Below, one piece after another: positions 43,505 to 54,244 of a DNA stretch of 64,000 bases (positions within the stretch are counted from its first letter, which is position 1; each line of letters begins with the position of its first letter). Made by a program: the position numbers and the translations under genes. A model generated the notes under the pieces. That model did not search any database, was not told where the DNA came from, and saw only the letters and a list, made by a program, of their open reading frames with translations. Source of the stretch: an uncultured bacterium (GTDB taxonomy: Bacteria > Bacillota_I > Bacilli_A > RFN20 > CAG-826); the NCBI GenBank assembly GCA_949297445.1, contig CASFSS010000017.1:1-64000 (forward strand). Reading direction: 5' to 3'.

Positions 43505-44621
43505 GAAAGTTGTTGGTATTTTAAATATGTATGGTGAGCCATCGCTAGGACCTTTGACCGCTAACCGCACATTGGGCTCAACCTCCTTTTTGGGCCGTTT
43601 TGCGGTGATGGATTTCGCCCTCTCTAATTTTACTAATTCTAGCATTGATGAAATAAATATTCTTGTAAAGAATAACTTTCGTTCGGTTGCCAAACACGTC
43701 GGCAATTTAAAATCATGGGTCACCAACACAAAGATAGGCCGTCAAAATATCTTAATCAATGAGCGAGGCATTAATGATGCATCATATAACACAGATTTGG
43801 CATGTATAGCAGAAAACGACTGGATTTTATATGAGGCCAAAGCCGATATTGTCATTATCACCTCATCCTTTGTATTGGCGACAATCGATTTTAAAAAAGC
43901 GGTTGACGAACACATCGCTAGCGGCAAAGAAATCAGTGTCATCTATTCCAAGATTCATGATGGCGATAAAACATTCAAAAAGGGTATGGTTATCTCTTTT
44001 GATGATGATGGTAACATCGCCAAATGTGTTCCAAATGATCAATCGCGTAAGCATATCAATGTATCGTTAAATTCTTACATTGTGAATATTGGCACCATGC
44101 GTGAAATGATTAAAAAATACGTCAAAAATGTTGAAAAACCTTTAACGTTTAAAGAAGCATTACAAAATTTACCAAATATAGGTGTATCAATTAATCCTAT
44201 TGAATACCGCGGTTATTGTCGGATGTTTGATTCGTTAAAATCTTTCATGAAAATTTCTTTTGAATTGCTCGACTATCGCAATGCGAAACGCGTATTCGAT
44301 GATGATTGGCCGATTTATACTTTATCGCACGACACAATACCTTCTAGTTACGCTAGCGAGGCAACTGTTATTAACTCTTTTATCGCTAATGGTGCTATCA
44401 TTTATGGACACGTCGAAAATTCTATTATTTCAAGGCGTGTGCGCATCTCGAAAGGGGCTGTCATTAAAAATTCCATCATTTTAACAGCGACATTTATTGG
44501 TGAAAACGCTATAATCGAAAATGCTTTGATTGATAAATATGCGCACATTTCGGCCGGAAGTGTGATAAGGGGAACCAAAGCCAAACCCATTTATGTAGAA
44601 CAAGGAAAGAAAACAAGATGA
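43497..44621 (+). CDS. glgD: GlgD, ADP-glucose pyrophosphorylase regulatory subunit
   Basis: The 374-residue homologue of GlgC has the nucleotidyltransferase fold but not the GGxGxR(L) substrate loop: the N-terminus reads MYGEPSLGPLTANRTLGS. In Bacillota GlgD forms a heterotetramer with GlgC and raises its activity. The C-terminal beta-helix (NSIISRRVRISKGAVIKNSI) is present. Overlaps glgC by eight bases and glgA by four. Confidence 0.94.
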   Translation: MIKKVVGILNMYGEPSLGPLTANRTLGSTSFLGRFAVMDFALSNFTNSSIDEINILVKNNFRSVAKHVGNLKSWVTNTKIGRQNILINERGINDASYNTDLACIAENDWILYEAKADIVIITSSFVLATIDFKKAVDEHIASGKEISVIYSKIHDGDKTFKKGMVISFDDDGNIAKCVPNDQSRKHINVSLNSYIVNIGTMREMIKKYVKNVEKPLTFKEALQNLPNIGVSINPIEYRGYCRMFDSLKSFMKISFELLDYRNAKRVFDDDWPIYTLSHDTIPSSYASEATVINSFIANGAIIYGHVENSIISRRVRISKGAVIKNSIILTATFIGENAIIENALIDKYAHISAGSVIRGTKAKPIYVEQGKKTR

Positions 44622-46069
44622 AAATTGCAATGATTACAAGCGAAACTAATCCCATTTCTAAAACGGGAGGATTAGCTGATGTTGTTTATTCGCTTTCAAG
44701 AGAATTAAATAATTTATCCCAAGAGACAATTATCATATCGCCATTATATAAATCAATTAAAGAAAATCCGCTTTGGATGGATAAGATGCAGGAAGTTGCT
44801 AAGTTTGATGTTTTTATGTCGTGGCGGAAGCAATATGCTGGTATTTTCGAATTGGTGATTGAAAATACTAAGTTTTATTTAATTGACAATGAGTATTATT
44901 TCAAGCGAGAAAACCTATATGGTTATGATGATGATGGTGAGCGTTTTGCCTTCTTTGCTTTAGCCGCCATTATTGCTCTTACTAAGATAAATTTTTATCC
45001 AGACATTATTCATGTTCATGATTGGCAATCAGGAATGATTCCTTGCCTAATGAAAGAAAAATATAATCAAGTATATCCTGAATTCAAAAACACTCGCTTC
45101 TGCCTGACTATTCATAATCCAGCATTCAAAGGAATGCTCGATAAGTATTTTTTGAATAATTTCTATGGCTTAAGCGATGAACTTTTTGATAATGGGAAAG
45201 TACGTTTTGATGGCCAAGTTTCAACCCTTAAGGCTGCCATCACTTATGCCGATGTGATTTCAACCGTGTCGCCGACCCATCGTAATGAATTACTGACTTA
45301 CGAGCTTTCGCACGGTTTAAACTATATTTTACGTTTGCGCCAAGACGATTTTTTTGGAATTTTAAATGGCATTGATCAAATTGAGTTTAATCCAAAAACT
45401 GACCCAAATATAATGCCCCATTTTGATATCAAAAACGTCTCAACGGCGAAAGAAAAGAATAAGATTGCCCTGTTAAAAGAATTGCATCTTCCTTATAATG
45501 GCCAAGCTCCGTTATTTGGTCTAGTCTCTCGCCTTACCTGGCAAAAGGGCATCGAATTAATTTTAAAAGTTGCTCCTAAGCTTATTAAACGCGGTGCCTA
45601 TTTAGTCTTTTTAGGTCGTGGCGAATATGAACTAGAACAAGGCATTGAACAACTTCGTGCCACTTATCCTGACCATGTGGCAGTTTATATTGGTTATAAC
45701 GATAAACTCGCTCATCAAATATATGCTTCTTCCGATTTCTTCTTAATGCCCTCGTTATTTGAACCATGTGGCATTGGACAAATGATTGCCATGCGCTATG
45801 GAACATTACCGGTGGTGCGTGAAACCGGTGGACTTAAAGATACAGTCGAAGGATTTAAGCCCGGTGTCACCCAAGACGCGACAGGTTTTTCTTTTGTAGA
45901 CTTTAACGCTGAAGGACTTGAATATGCTTCTTCTTTAGCTATTGATACCTACTATAATCGCCCTGATTTAATGAAGAAAATGATTAAGACGGCCATGCAA
46001 GAAAATCATAGCTACGCCTTGACGGCAACTAAATATATCGAGATATATCAAAGAGCATTGGATAAATGA
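44618..46069 (+). CDS. glgA: Glycogen synthase (ADP-glucose)
   Basis: GT5 glycosyltransferase that extends alpha-1,4-glucan. The 483-residue protein has the N-terminal KTGGLADVV acceptor/donor loop, [23 protein letters not shown] and the C-terminal [29 protein letters not shown]. Length is normal. Overlaps glgD and leuS by ATGA. No branching enzyme (glgB) or phosphorylase (glgP) lies in the window. Confidence 0.96.
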   Translation: MKIAMITSETNPISKTGGLADVVYSLSRELNNLSQETIIISPLYKSIKENPLWMDKMQEVAKFDVFMSWRKQYAGIFELVIENTKFYLIDNEYYFKRENLYGYDDDGERFAFFALAAIIALTKINFYPDIIHVHDWQSGMIPCLMKEKYNQVYPEFKNTRFCLTIHNPAFKGMLDKYFLNNFYGLSDELFDNGKVRFDGQVSTLKAAITYADVISTVSPTHRNELLTYELSHGLNYILRLRQDDFFGILNGIDQIEFNPKTDPNIMPHFDIKNVSTAKEKNKIALLKELHLPYNGQAPLFGLVSRLTWQKGIELILKVAPKLIKRGAYLVFLGRGEYELEQGIEQLRATYPDHVAVYIGYNDKLAHQIYASSDFFLMPSLFEPCGIGQMIAMRYGTLPVVRETGGLKDTVEGFKPGVTQDATGFSFVDFNAEGLEYASSLAIDTYYNRPDLMKKMIKTAMQENHSYALTATKYIEIYQRALDK

Positions 46070-48462
46070 ATTACGATCATCAAATTATCGAAAAAAGATG
46101 GAAAGAATTCCATCTAAAGAATAATACCTACTATTGTGATGTTTATGATTTTAGTAGACCAAAGTATTATGTTCTAGACATGTTCCCTTATCCTAGTGGA
46201 CAAGGCCTTCATGTCGGTCATCCTTTAGGCTATACAGCTACCGATGTTATTAGCCGTATGAAGCGCATGCAAGGCTACAATGTTTTGCATCCGATGGGCT
46301 GGGATGCCTTTGGTTTGCCGGCCGAACAATATGCAATAAAAAACAATGTTGCCCCTGAAGACTTTACTAGAAAAAATATCGCTCACTTTAAAGACCAACT
46401 TAATTCGATTGGCCTCTCTTATGACTGGTCGAAAGAAATCGCTACTATCGACGCTGATTACTACAAGTGGACCCAATGGATTTTTTTGCAATTATATAAA
46501 AACGGATTAGCGTACGTCGACTATGTCCCCGTCAATTTTTGCCCTGAATTAGGCACGGTGTTAGCTAACGAAGAAGTTATTGATGGTAAATCTGAACGAG
46601 GCGGTTTTCCTGTCATTAAAAAGCCGATGCGTCAATGGGTATTGCGCATTACCGCATATGCGGAAAAGTTGCTCGACGGTCTCACCGATTTAGATTGGCC
46701 AAAATCGACTAGAGAAATGCAAGTGAACTGGATTGGCAAATCGGTCGGTGTGGAAATTGAATTTGCCATATTAAATCATCAAGAAACATTCAAAGTTTTT
46801 ACTACTCGCGTCGATACCTTGTTTGGTTGCACTTACTGTTGTTTAGCGCCAGAACATCCTTTAATTGCCAAAGTCGTTTCCAAAGAGCAAAAGCCACTCG
46901 TCGATGCTTATATTGAAACCACAAAGCAAAAAAGCGATTTAGAAAGAACTGAATTAAACAAAGATAAAACTGGTGTCTTTTTAGGTGCCTATGCCATTAA
47001 TCCAATCAATGGTCGCCAAGTTCCTATCTATGTAGCCGATTATGTCTTGTTTGGTTATGGAGAAGGCGCGGTTATGGCTGTCCCTGCCCACGATGATCGC
47101 GATTATGCTTTTGCAAAAAAACATCATTTGCCGATGATTCAAGTACTCGATGGTGATATTTCTAGCGCCGCGATGACGCACGATGCTAAACACATTAATA
47201 GCGAATACGCTAACGGAATGAATATTGCTGAAGCTAGCAAGGTAATAACCGATCATCTCATTACGCTTGGTAAAGGACAAAAAAAGATTAATTATAAATT
47301 GCGTGATTGGCTCTTTTCCCGTCAGCGATATTGGGGAGAGCCAATTCCTATCATCAAATTAGAAGATGGCACTTTAATTCCCCTTAAAGAAGAAGAATTA
47401 CCTCTCGTTTTACCGCTCATTGATAACTATAAGCCTTCGAGCGATGGTCAATCTCCTTTAGCAAATGCTAAAGAATGGGTAAATGTTACCGTTAATGGTA
47501 TCAAAGGAACCAGAGAGACCAATACCATGCCCCAGTGGGCAGGTTCATGCTGGTATTATATTCGTTATTTAGATCCCCATAATGATAAAGTTTTTGCCGA
47601 CAAGAAATTGATTGATCATTGGTTACCGGTTGATTTATATGTCGGTGGTGCCGAACATGCTGTTTTGCATTTGCTATACGCGCGTTTTTGGCATAAATTT
47701 CTTTTTGATCAAGGCTATGTCGGTTGTCCTGAACCTTTCCAAAAGTTGTTCCATCAAGGACTTGTATTGGGGGAAAATCGCGAAAAGATGTCGAAGTCGC
47801 GGGGAAATGTCATAAATCCCGATGAGATAATTGCCGCTTATGGCGCGGATGCATTGCGCTTATTTTTGATGTTTTCCGGACCGCTTGAGGAATCCTTCCC
47901 TTGGTCAACGACCGGCCTTATTGGCGCTAGACGTTTTATTGAACGTGTTTATCGCCTTTATAAAGAAGAACAAAACGTCAAAAAGTTCTCCGATACAAAT
48001 GATGGCCAACTTGACTATGAATATAATTACTTAGTTAAAAAAGTGACAAATGATTTTGCATCTTTGCAAATAAACACGGCAATTGCCCAAATGATGATTT
48101 TTATCAATGCTTGCTATAAATTAGATAAACTATATCGTCCTTATATGCTTGATTTTTTGAAAATGTTCTCTTGTGTATGCCCATTTTTAGGCGAAGAACT
48201 TTATTATGGATTAACTGGTGAGTTAGTCGATTATCAGCCCTGGATGCAATATGACGAAAGCAAAATTACTAAAGATGAAGTCAATATTGCTATCAGCGTT
48301 AACGGTAAGCTTCGGGCGACTATTAAGGTTCCGCTTAATTCTGATCAAGAGTTTGTTCAAAAGGCCGCTTTGTCCATACCACAAGTTATTAAATATGTGG
48401 AAAATAAGTCATTTAAAAAAGTCATTTTTGTCAAAAATAAAATTTTAAATATTGTTATTTAA
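46066..48462 (+). CDS. leuS: Leucyl-tRNA synthetase
   Basis: Class I synthetase charging tRNA-Leu. The 798-residue protein has the HIGH-type [14 protein letters not shown], the CP1 editing domain with TTRVDTLFG and the conserved [21 protein letters not shown] and KMSKS in [11 protein letters not shown], then the anticodon-binding region. Length is typical. It is joined to the glycogen genes by a four-base overlap, an unusual pairing that implies cotranscription. Confidence 0.97.
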   Translation: MNYDHQIIEKRWKEFHLKNNTYYCDVYDFSRPKYYVLDMFPYPSGQGLHVGHPLGYTATDVISRMKRMQGYNVLHPMGWDAFGLPAEQYAIKNNVAPEDFTRKNIAHFKDQLNSIGLSYDWSKEIATIDADYYKWTQWIFLQLYKNGLAYVDYVPVNFCPELGTVLANEEVIDGKSERGGFPVIKKPMRQWVLRITAYAEKLLDGLTDLDWPKSTREMQVNWIGKSVGVEIEFAILNHQETFKVFTTRVDTLFGCTYCCLAPEHPLIAKVVSKEQKPLVDAYIETTKQKSDLERTELNKDKTGVFLGAYAINPINGRQVPIYVADYVLFGYGEGAVMAVPAHDDRDYAFAKKHHLPMIQVLDGDISSAAMTHDAKHINSEYANGMNIAEASKVITDHLITLGKGQKKINYKLRDWLFSRQRYWGEPIPIIKLEDGTLIPLKEEELPLVLPLIDNYKPSSDGQSPLANAKEWVNVTVNGIKGTRETNTMPQWAGSCWYYIRYLDPHNDKVFADKKLIDHWLPVDLYVGGAEHAVLHLLYARFWHKFLFDQGYVGCPEPFQKLFHQGLVLGENREKMSKSRGNVINPDEIIAAYGADALRLFLMFSGPLEESFPWSTTGLIGARRFIERVYRLYKEEQNVKKFSDTNDGQLDYEYNYLVKKVTNDFASLQINTAIAQMMIFINACYKLDKLYRPYMLDFLKMFSCVCPFLGEELYYGLTGELVDYQPWMQYDESKITKDEVNIAISVNGKLRATIKVPLNSDQEFVQKAALSIPQVIKYVENKSFKKVIFVKNKILNIVI

Positions 48463-48492
48463 ATTAGTTTTTTTCGCTTGCTTTTTATTTTC

Positions 48493-48521
48493 TTGCTTTG
48501 TTAGTTTATTAATAATAAAAT
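48493..48521 (+). promoter_or_regulatory. Promoter of coaX
   Basis: TTGCTT at 48493-48498, exactly 17 bp, TAAAAT at 48516-48521; predicted +1 at 48528. Confidence 0.65.
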
Positions 48522-48551
48522 ACAACTAAATAAGGTGATGAGGTGTCAGCT

Positions 48552-49352
48552 ATGAAGGTAGATGATGAAATGATTTTAACAGTTGATGTAGGTAATAGTT
48601 CCATTGGTTATGGAATTTTTCAAAAAGGAAATTTAATTTTTCACGATGTTGTCTCTTCTAGATATGATAGCGAACTAGACGCTATTATTGCAAAATTGAA
48701 AGAAAACATTCAGACGATGAACCTAGATATCTCTAAAATTAGGACAGGTATCATTGTTTCGGTAGTTCCCTCTTTAACAATGATTGTCCAAATGGCGTTT
48801 AAAAATGTTTTTAAAATTAAATTAGTTCAACTGGACAATACCTTTAAGCACGATGTTAATTTAAAGATTGATGATGTTAGCGAACTAGGTGGCGATTTAC
48901 TGGCCGATTTAGTGGCTTTAAAGCGCGATTATTCTTATCCATCTTTACTGGTTGATTTAGGTACTGTCACAAAAACTCTTTTATTAGATGAACACGGTGA
49001 TTTCGTTTCTTGTCTTTTTTTCCCCGGCCCAAAATCATGTGTTCGTTCATTGGGCGATGAGGCGGCCTTATTGCCAAATTTAAATAGAATCGAAGTTCCA
49101 AAAGATGGTCCTTATGCTAGAAATACTGAAGATGCAATAATTACTGGTGTGTTTTATGGCACTATCGCCAGCATTGAAGGCGTGGCAAACATTTACGAAA
49201 AAGAATTACAAAAGCCTTTGACACGCGTCATTAGTGGCGGTTTTTCTAAAGTCATTAAAGATGCTTTACCTTCCTTTTGTTACGATAACGAAATCGTTTT
49301 AAAAGGTTTATATTACCTATATTTATCAAATCCTGATAAATTCCCTAAATAA
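48552..49352 (+). CDS. coaX: Type III pantothenate kinase
   Basis: First step of coenzyme A synthesis. The 266-residue ASKHA-fold kinase has TVDVGNSSIGYG (phosphate-1), ELGGDLLADLVAL, LVDLGTVTKTL (phosphate-2) and NTEDAIITGVFYG. Three starts are possible: GTG 48543, ATG 48552 and ATG 48570. I use 48552, which has GAGGTG six bases upstream, but GTG 48543 also has an AAGGTGA at fair spacing. Confidence 0.9.
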   Translation: MKVDDEMILTVDVGNSSIGYGIFQKGNLIFHDVVSSRYDSELDAIIAKLKENIQTMNLDISKIRTGIIVSVVPSLTMIVQMAFKNVFKIKLVQLDNTFKHDVNLKIDDVSELGGDLLADLVALKRDYSYPSLLVDLGTVTKTLLLDEHGDFVSCLFFPGPKSCVRSLGDEAALLPNLNRIEVPKDGPYARNTEDAIITGVFYGTIASIEGVANIYEKELQKPLTRVISGGFSKVIKDALPSFCYDNEIVLKGLYYLYLSNPDKFPK

Positions 49353-49359
49353 TTAACTT

Positions 49360-49389
49360 CTACATATTATGTAGAGAATGGTATATAAT
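49360..49389 (+). promoter_or_regulatory. Promoter region of pepV with inverted repeat
   Basis: TATAAT at 49384-49389. Its weak -35 region is overlapped by the perfect inverted repeat CTACAT-ATT-ATGTAG (49360-49374), a possible operator. Confidence 0.4.
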
Positions 49390-49423
49390 TTTTTTGTTCT
49401 CAAATTAGTCGAGGCATATTTTT

Positions 49424-50788
49424 ATGAATTACACAAAAATTACTAAATTATATAAAGAAGAGTCATTGCTTGCTCTTAAAAAGTTTCTAGCCATTCCGTC
49501 TTTGTACGATGAAAAAACAATTAGTGAGACTAATCCTTACGGTTCTAATATCGGCGAGGCCCTTAATTTTCTCGCTGAACTTGGCGCTCGCTACGGCTTT
49601 AATGTTGATAAGTGCGATGGTCGCTTGGTGGAATTAACGTACGGCGATGGCGATAAGCTAATTGATATTTTTGCTCACGTGGATGTCGTACCCGCTACTG
49701 GCGATTGGCAAAGCGACCCTTTTGTGCCAACCATTGAAAGAAATGTTTTATATGCTCGTGGCGCTAGCGACGATAAAGGACCACTAATTGCGGCCTTTTA
49801 TGCCATCAAGGCTTTAAAGGACAATGGCTTAATAAGAAACTATCGTGTCCGTTTAGTGGCCGGTGGCGATGAAGAGCGAGGATCCACTTGTTTACAGTAT
49901 TATTTTGATACGTTAAAAAAAGAGTATCCTACTTACGGTTTTACTCCCGATTCAGACTTTCCACTCATCTATGGTGAAAAAGGAATTATAAATTTTGATT
50001 GCATAAAAGAATTCGTCTCTAAAGATGTGGTGGCCATTAGTGGTGGGGTTGTTTATAATGCCGTCATCGATTGTGCCACTTTTAAGGTTCGTAAAGTTGA
50101 CGGTTTAATAAAATATCTCGATTCAAAGGAAGCAAAATACACCATTGACGGCGATTCCGGAAATGACTTTGTTACAATTACGTTTATTGGTAAATCCGCT
50201 CATGGATCAACACCTAATAAAGGCAAAAATGCCGCTCTTATTGGCTTAGATTTATTAGGAGAATTTTTTGACATTCCTGAATTCAAAAAAATTGTTCTAT
50301 TATTAAAAAGCGCCGATGGTAAACCTTTTGATGGCTTTGCAAAATCCAAAGAATTGAAAGCAACTACTTATTGCCTAGGTAAAATATCTTATGATGGCAA
50401 ATTATTGAAGCTCGGCATCAATTTACGTTATCCAGAAAATGCGACGTCCGCTTCTTTGATTGAAAAATTTAGACAATCTTTTGGCGGTGAAATAATTTGT
50501 GGCGAAGATAGTTTGCCCTTACTTATGAATCCGCGTTCAAAGATGATAAAAACGCTATTAAAGGCTTATCGGAAAGAGACGGATGATTTATTGAGTAGAC
50601 CCTTTACTATTGGCGGTGGAACATATGCAAAACATGCCAAAAACACAGTCGCATTTGGGGCGACCTTACCGGGTCGAGATAACCATATTCATGAACCAAA
50701 TGAAATCCTTTATCTAAAAGATTTCTATTTAATGCAAGCCATTTACGCACGCGCCATACATATGTTGGGAAATTTGCATGAGAACTAG
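49424..50788 (+). CDS. pepV: PepV-type dipeptidase (M20 family, Sapep)
   Basis: Zinc dipeptidase of broad specificity. The 454-residue protein has [18 protein letters not shown] (metal His and Asp), GASDDKGP (bridging Asp), [10 protein letters not shown] (catalytic Glu pair), the lid domain with the substrate His in GKSAHGSTP, and the C-terminal metal His in [15 protein letters not shown] has GAGG 10 bases upstream. Overlaps trmB by 11 bases. Confidence 0.93.
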   Translation: MNYTKITKLYKEESLLALKKFLAIPSLYDEKTISETNPYGSNIGEALNFLAELGARYGFNVDKCDGRLVELTYGDGDKLIDIFAHVDVVPATGDWQSDPFVPTIERNVLYARGASDDKGPLIAAFYAIKALKDNGLIRNYRVRLVAGGDEERGSTCLQYYFDTLKKEYPTYGFTPDSDFPLIYGEKGIINFDCIKEFVSKDVVAISGGVVYNAVIDCATFKVRKVDGLIKYLDSKEAKYTIDGDSGNDFVTITFIGKSAHGSTPNKGKNAALIGLDLLGEFFDIPEFKKIVLLLKSADGKPFDGFAKSKELKATTYCLGKISYDGKLLKLGINLRYPENATSASLIEKFRQSFGGEIICGEDSLPLLMNPRSKMIKTLLKAYRKETDDLLSRPFTIGGGTYAKHAKNTVAFGATLPGRDNHIHEPNEILYLKDFYLMQAIYARAIHMLGNLHEN

Positions 50789-51389
50789 ATATAAGCCATG
50801 GGCGATTGAATTCATTGATAAGCACGCCGATTTTTTGTTAGATGAGCAAGCAATTAAGGCGCTTCAAAATAACGATAAAAAAATCATTGTGGAAATTGGT
50901 TCTGGAAAAGGCGATTTCATTGTTGACTTTGCCACGCTTGAGCCTAGCTACCAATTTATCGCTTGCGAAAAGGTCGATAGCGTCGGTGGTGTTTTGCTAA
51001 AGAAAATTATTGACGCTAAGCTGACTAATGTTGCCTACTTTCGTGGTGACGCAAAAGAATTGCTTAACCTTTTGCCAAATGATTCTATTGATGCTATTTT
51101 TTTAAATTTTCCTGATCCGTGGCCGAAAAAACGCCACGCTAAACGACGATTGATTCATCGTGATTTTTTAAACGAATATTATCGTGTTTTAAAAAAAGAC
51201 GGTTTGTTACGCCTAAAAACTGATAACGAAGACTTATATAATTTTGCACATGATGAAATGGTGGATTCCCTATTTTTATCGGTAAAATGTGGCTATAATA
51301 TTTATGATAAATTTTCCATTAAAAGTGAGTATGAAAAGAAATATTTAGCCATGGGGAAGAAAATATTTTTAATCGAGGTTAAAAAATAA
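50778..51389 (+). CDS. trmB: tRNA (guanine-46-N7)-methyltransferase
   Basis: SAM-dependent methylation of G46 in tRNA. The 203-residue protein has MRTRYKPWA, the SAM motif [19 protein letters not shown], the signature [18 protein letters not shown] and [12 protein letters not shown]. Length is typical. Overlaps pepV; ytpR follows one base after its stop. Confidence 0.95.
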   Translation: MRTRYKPWAIEFIDKHADFLLDEQAIKALQNNDKKIIVEIGSGKGDFIVDFATLEPSYQFIACEKVDSVGGVLLKKIIDAKLTNVAYFRGDAKELLNLLPNDSIDAIFLNFPDPWPKKRHAKRRLIHRDFLNEYYRVLKKDGLLRLKTDNEDLYNFAHDEMVDSLFLSVKCGYNIYDKFSIKSEYEKKYLAMGKKIFLIEVKK

Positions 51390-51390
51390 T

Positions 51391-52002
51391 ATGTATCGCT
51401 TTTATTATCAAAAAGAAACAATCGGAGATATTTTATTTATCGTCATCGATGCTTTAAAAGTACCAACTTCAATTAAACAATATGGTGATGTTTGTGCTCT
51501 TTATGACGAACATAATAATCTTGTTGGAATGAATATCTATCATTTTAGTCAAATTTATGAGTTAAATAAGCGTGGCATGATATTGCCTTTGTCTGATGAT
51601 CTATTGGGGGCCGTGAATGGTTTGATTGAACCATATGGTCTATCAAAATTTATTCGCGAAGAGAGCGGGTTTGTCATTACAAAGGTCAAGGAGATTTATC
51701 CGCTTGAAGATAGTGAAAATCTATCATATGTCAGCGTCTATGACGGAAAGAATCTGATTCCTTTAGTAACTGCTAGTAAAAATGTCAAGGCGGATGATTT
51801 AGTGGTGTATGCCAAAGTAGGTACGCTTTTAAAAGATGGTAGTCAATTGCAAGTAACCACAATGCTTGGACAAAAAAGCGAAGGAATGCTATGTTCTGCT
51901 CGTAGTTTAAACATGGATGCAGTTGCAAAACCAAATGAAGTGCTAATTTTAAATCAATCATATAAGATAGGCGATGATTTTTTCGCTAACGGAGGATATT
52001 AA
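51391..52002 (+). CDS. ytpR: YtpR-family tRNA-binding-domain protein
   Basis: The 203-residue protein has an N-terminal DUF4479-like part and a C-terminal EMAP/tRNA-binding OB-fold of the PheT type (FVITKVKEIYPLEDSENLSYVSV, LVTASKNVKADDLVVYAKVG, SEGMLCSARSL). trmB-ytpR proximity is common in Bacilli. Exact role unknown. Its stop is followed at once by the nicotinate phosphoribosyltransferase gene, whose SD lies in its 3' end. Confidence 0.9.
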   Translation: MYRFYYQKETIGDILFIVIDALKVPTSIKQYGDVCALYDEHNNLVGMNIYHFSQIYELNKRGMILPLSDDLLGAVNGLIEPYGLSKFIREESGFVITKVKEIYPLEDSENLSYVSVYDGKNLIPLVTASKNVKADDLVVYAKVGTLLKDGSQLQVTTMLGQKSEGMLCSARSLNMDAVAKPNEVLILNQSYKIGDDFFANGGY

Positions 52003-52003
52003 T

Positions 52004-53107
52004 ATGGATGAATTAGAAATTAAACTTAAAGAAGAGGGTAAAATTAGTCGTCTTACTAATAAGACATTTCAATTTGATAAACGCTTAAAAGATGGCTTTT
52101 TTGCTGCGAATTACTTTCTAAAGTCCAATAAAATTGTTGAAAAATACGCTGCCGGGCACATCGTGACAATGCAATTTTTTCAGCGTCGTGATAATACGAT
52201 GCTTTGTGGTGTTGATGAGGCCATTGCTCTTATTCATACTTTTGGCAAAAATGTCCAAGATTTAGTTATCGAAGCCTTGAATGATGGCGACATTATTTCT
52301 TCCGGTGAACCTGTTTTAAAAATTACGGGTCGTTATGAAGATTTTGGCTACTTAGAGAGCATGATAGATGGCATCTTGGCTAGACGCAGTTCGGTGGCAA
52401 CTAATGTTTATGAAGTTATGCAAGCGTTACAAGGTAATGATGTTTTTTCTATGGCGGATCGTCAGGATGAATACAATACGCAAATTGGCGATGGATATGC
52501 TTCATATGTAGCCGGTATTAGAAAGGTTAGTACTGACGCACAAGGACTATGGTGGGGTGGGAAAGGAATGGGCACCATGCCGCACGCCCTCATTCAAATT
52601 TGTGGTGGTGATATTTTAAAAGCTTCAGATTTATATAAAAAGACCTTTCCTAATGAAAAGGTTACCGCTTTAATTGATTACCATAATAATGTTATTCGCG
52701 ATTCGCTCACTTTAGCCGCGCATTTAAAAGAAGATTTAAGAGCCGTCCGCGTCGATACTTCCAAAGCATTAATTGATCATTATTTCGATGATAAAGACAC
52801 TTCTACTTTCGATCCTCATGGGGTCTGCAAAGAACTCATTTTTGCTTTGCGCAAAGCTTTGGACGAGGCTGGCTTTAATTATGTAAAAATAATAGTTAGT
52901 AGTTCATTTACTGCCCAAAAAATTGCTGAATGGGTTAAACTTGGTGTTCCAGTTGATACTTATGGTGTTGGCACAGCCTTATGCAATAATACAACGGTTG
53001 GTTTTACTGGTGATTTGGTTATGCTTGACGGGGCAAACGAAGCCAAGGAAGGGCGCATGAATATTGCTTCAACACGCCTAAAACCAGTCCCTTATCCAAT
53101 TTATTAA
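52004..53107 (+). CDS. pncB: Nicotinate phosphoribosyltransferase
   Basis: Converts nicotinate and PRPP to nicotinate mononucleotide in NAD salvage. The 367-residue protein is of the shorter class: FQRRDNTMLCGVDEA near the N-terminus, SSGEPVLKITG, LARRSSVATNV, GTMPHALIQICGGD, VRVDTS and DTYGVGT. The ATG at 52004 has GGAGG nine bases upstream; an in-frame ATG at 51974 precedes that SD and is rejected. With the nicotinamidase-like enzyme at 8921 it suggests salvage rather than de novo NAD synthesis. Confidence 0.92.
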   Translation: MDELEIKLKEEGKISRLTNKTFQFDKRLKDGFFAANYFLKSNKIVEKYAAGHIVTMQFFQRRDNTMLCGVDEAIALIHTFGKNVQDLVIEALNDGDIISSGEPVLKITGRYEDFGYLESMIDGILARRSSVATNVYEVMQALQGNDVFSMADRQDEYNTQIGDGYASYVAGIRKVSTDAQGLWWGGKGMGTMPHALIQICGGDILKASDLYKKTFPNEKVTALIDYHNNVIRDSLTLAAHLKEDLRAVRVDTSKALIDHYFDDKDTSTFDPHGVCKELIFALRKALDEAGFNYVKIIVSSSFTAQKIAEWVKLGVPVDTYGVGTALCNNTTVGFTGDLVMLDGANEAKEGRMNIASTRLKPVPYPIY

Positions 53108-53151
53108 AATTAATGTGAAATAATGAAAATTTTTCATAGAAAATGAAAATT

Positions 53152-53176
53152 TTTACATTTATACTTGTAGTGTAAA
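53152..53176 (+). promoter_or_regulatory. Promoter of the ccpA-like gene framed by an inverted repeat
   Basis: TATACT at 53160-53165 is a fair -10 box, with weak TAGAAA at 17 bp upstream. TTTACA (53152-53157) and TGTAAA (53171-53176) form an inverted repeat around it. ATGAAAATTTTT occurs twice just upstream (about 53123 and 53143). Confidence 0.45.
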
Positions 53177-53191
53177 TAAGGAAGTACACAT

Positions 53192-54241
53192 ATGAGTGAA
53201 CAAAATAAGATTGATGAAAACGAATTAGTCAACGATAATGAAGGTCATCGAAATATTCGAGTAACAATTTACGAAGTTGCTAGGGCAGCAAATGTTTCCT
53301 TAGCGACTGTTTCTCGCGTAATTAATTGTCGTGGGAATGTCACTTCCAAGACAAAAGAACGCGTTGAACGAGTTATTGCAGAAATGGGTTATCGCCCTAG
53401 CGTTGTCGCCAAAGCTCTTGCCACGAATCGTTCGACGAACATTGGTGTCGTTATACCATCCGCAAATTATGTTTACATATCTAATATGCTTAATGGGATG
53501 ATTGAAGTCGCTAAAGAGCGCGGTTATAACTTGACTCTATTTGTTACATCTAATTCGCATGACGACGCGATGGCAATGGTGGAAAAAGTTATTTCTTCTC
53601 ATGTTGATGGGGCAATTATTTTTGATGATCAGCTCGGTGAGGAGGATGCATCGAAAATTGCTTCTTACGATGTTCCAACTATTGTAATTAATAATTTAGT
53701 TAAACATTATAATGTGGGATGCATTTTATTTATTTATGATGCCGTTTTACGCAATGTCATCAACGAAAAAATAAAAAGCCAATTTCAAAAACCGTTGGTT
53801 TTTTTACACGTGCATAATTGCGGCCGCATTTTAGCTAATGCGGAAAACATTTTTATAGATACTTGTCGGGCCAACAACGTCGAGTACCATATCATGAATG
53901 TTGATGATTCTTATACGAAGACATATTCGGCATTTATGAACTATTTTAAAGAACATAAAAGTGGATATTTTGTCGCTTACCGTGACTCGATAGCTGCCTC
54001 AATCATCAATGCTGCGACCGATAGTGGGCTAAATGTTCCGGAAGATGTTGAAGTTATATCATTAATTGGCACTAAGTATGCCAACATTGTGCGACCAACC
54101 ATTTCGAGCATGAATATTGATATGCAAGAAGTTGGCAAAAAAGCAGTTTATATGTTAAATGAACTTGGCGAAGGAAATTTAAAAAATCGTGTTTGTGAGA
54201 TTGATTGTTCTTATCTAAAAAGACAATCGACAAAGGAGTAG
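53192..54241 (+). CDS. ccpA: LacI-family transcriptional regulator, CcpA-like
   Basis: The 349-residue protein has a hydrophilic 25-residue extension, then the LacI helix-turn-helix VTIYEVARAANVSLATVSRVIN and hinge helix GYRPSVVAKALATNRSTNIGVVIP, very close to CcpA of Bacillota, then a periplasmic-binding-type domain. CcpA binds cre sites together with phosphorylated HPr to control carbon use. The effector domain is more divergent (no clear sugar-site residues can be placed), so a CcpA paralogue is possible. ATG has AAGGAAG upstream; tyrS follows after three bases. Confidence 0.8.
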   Translation: MSEQNKIDENELVNDNEGHRNIRVTIYEVARAANVSLATVSRVINCRGNVTSKTKERVERVIAEMGYRPSVVAKALATNRSTNIGVVIPSANYVYISNMLNGMIEVAKERGYNLTLFVTSNSHDDAMAMVEKVISSHVDGAIIFDDQLGEEDASKIASYDVPTIVINNLVKHYNVGCILFIYDAVLRNVINEKIKSQFQKPLVFLHVHNCGRILANAENIFIDTCRANNVEYHIMNVDDSYTKTYSAFMNYFKEHKSGYFVAYRDSIAASIINAATDSGLNVPEDVEVISLIGTKYANIVRPTISSMNIDMQEVGKKAVYMLNELGEGNLKNRVCEIDCSYLKRQSTKE

Positions 54242-54244
54242 ATT

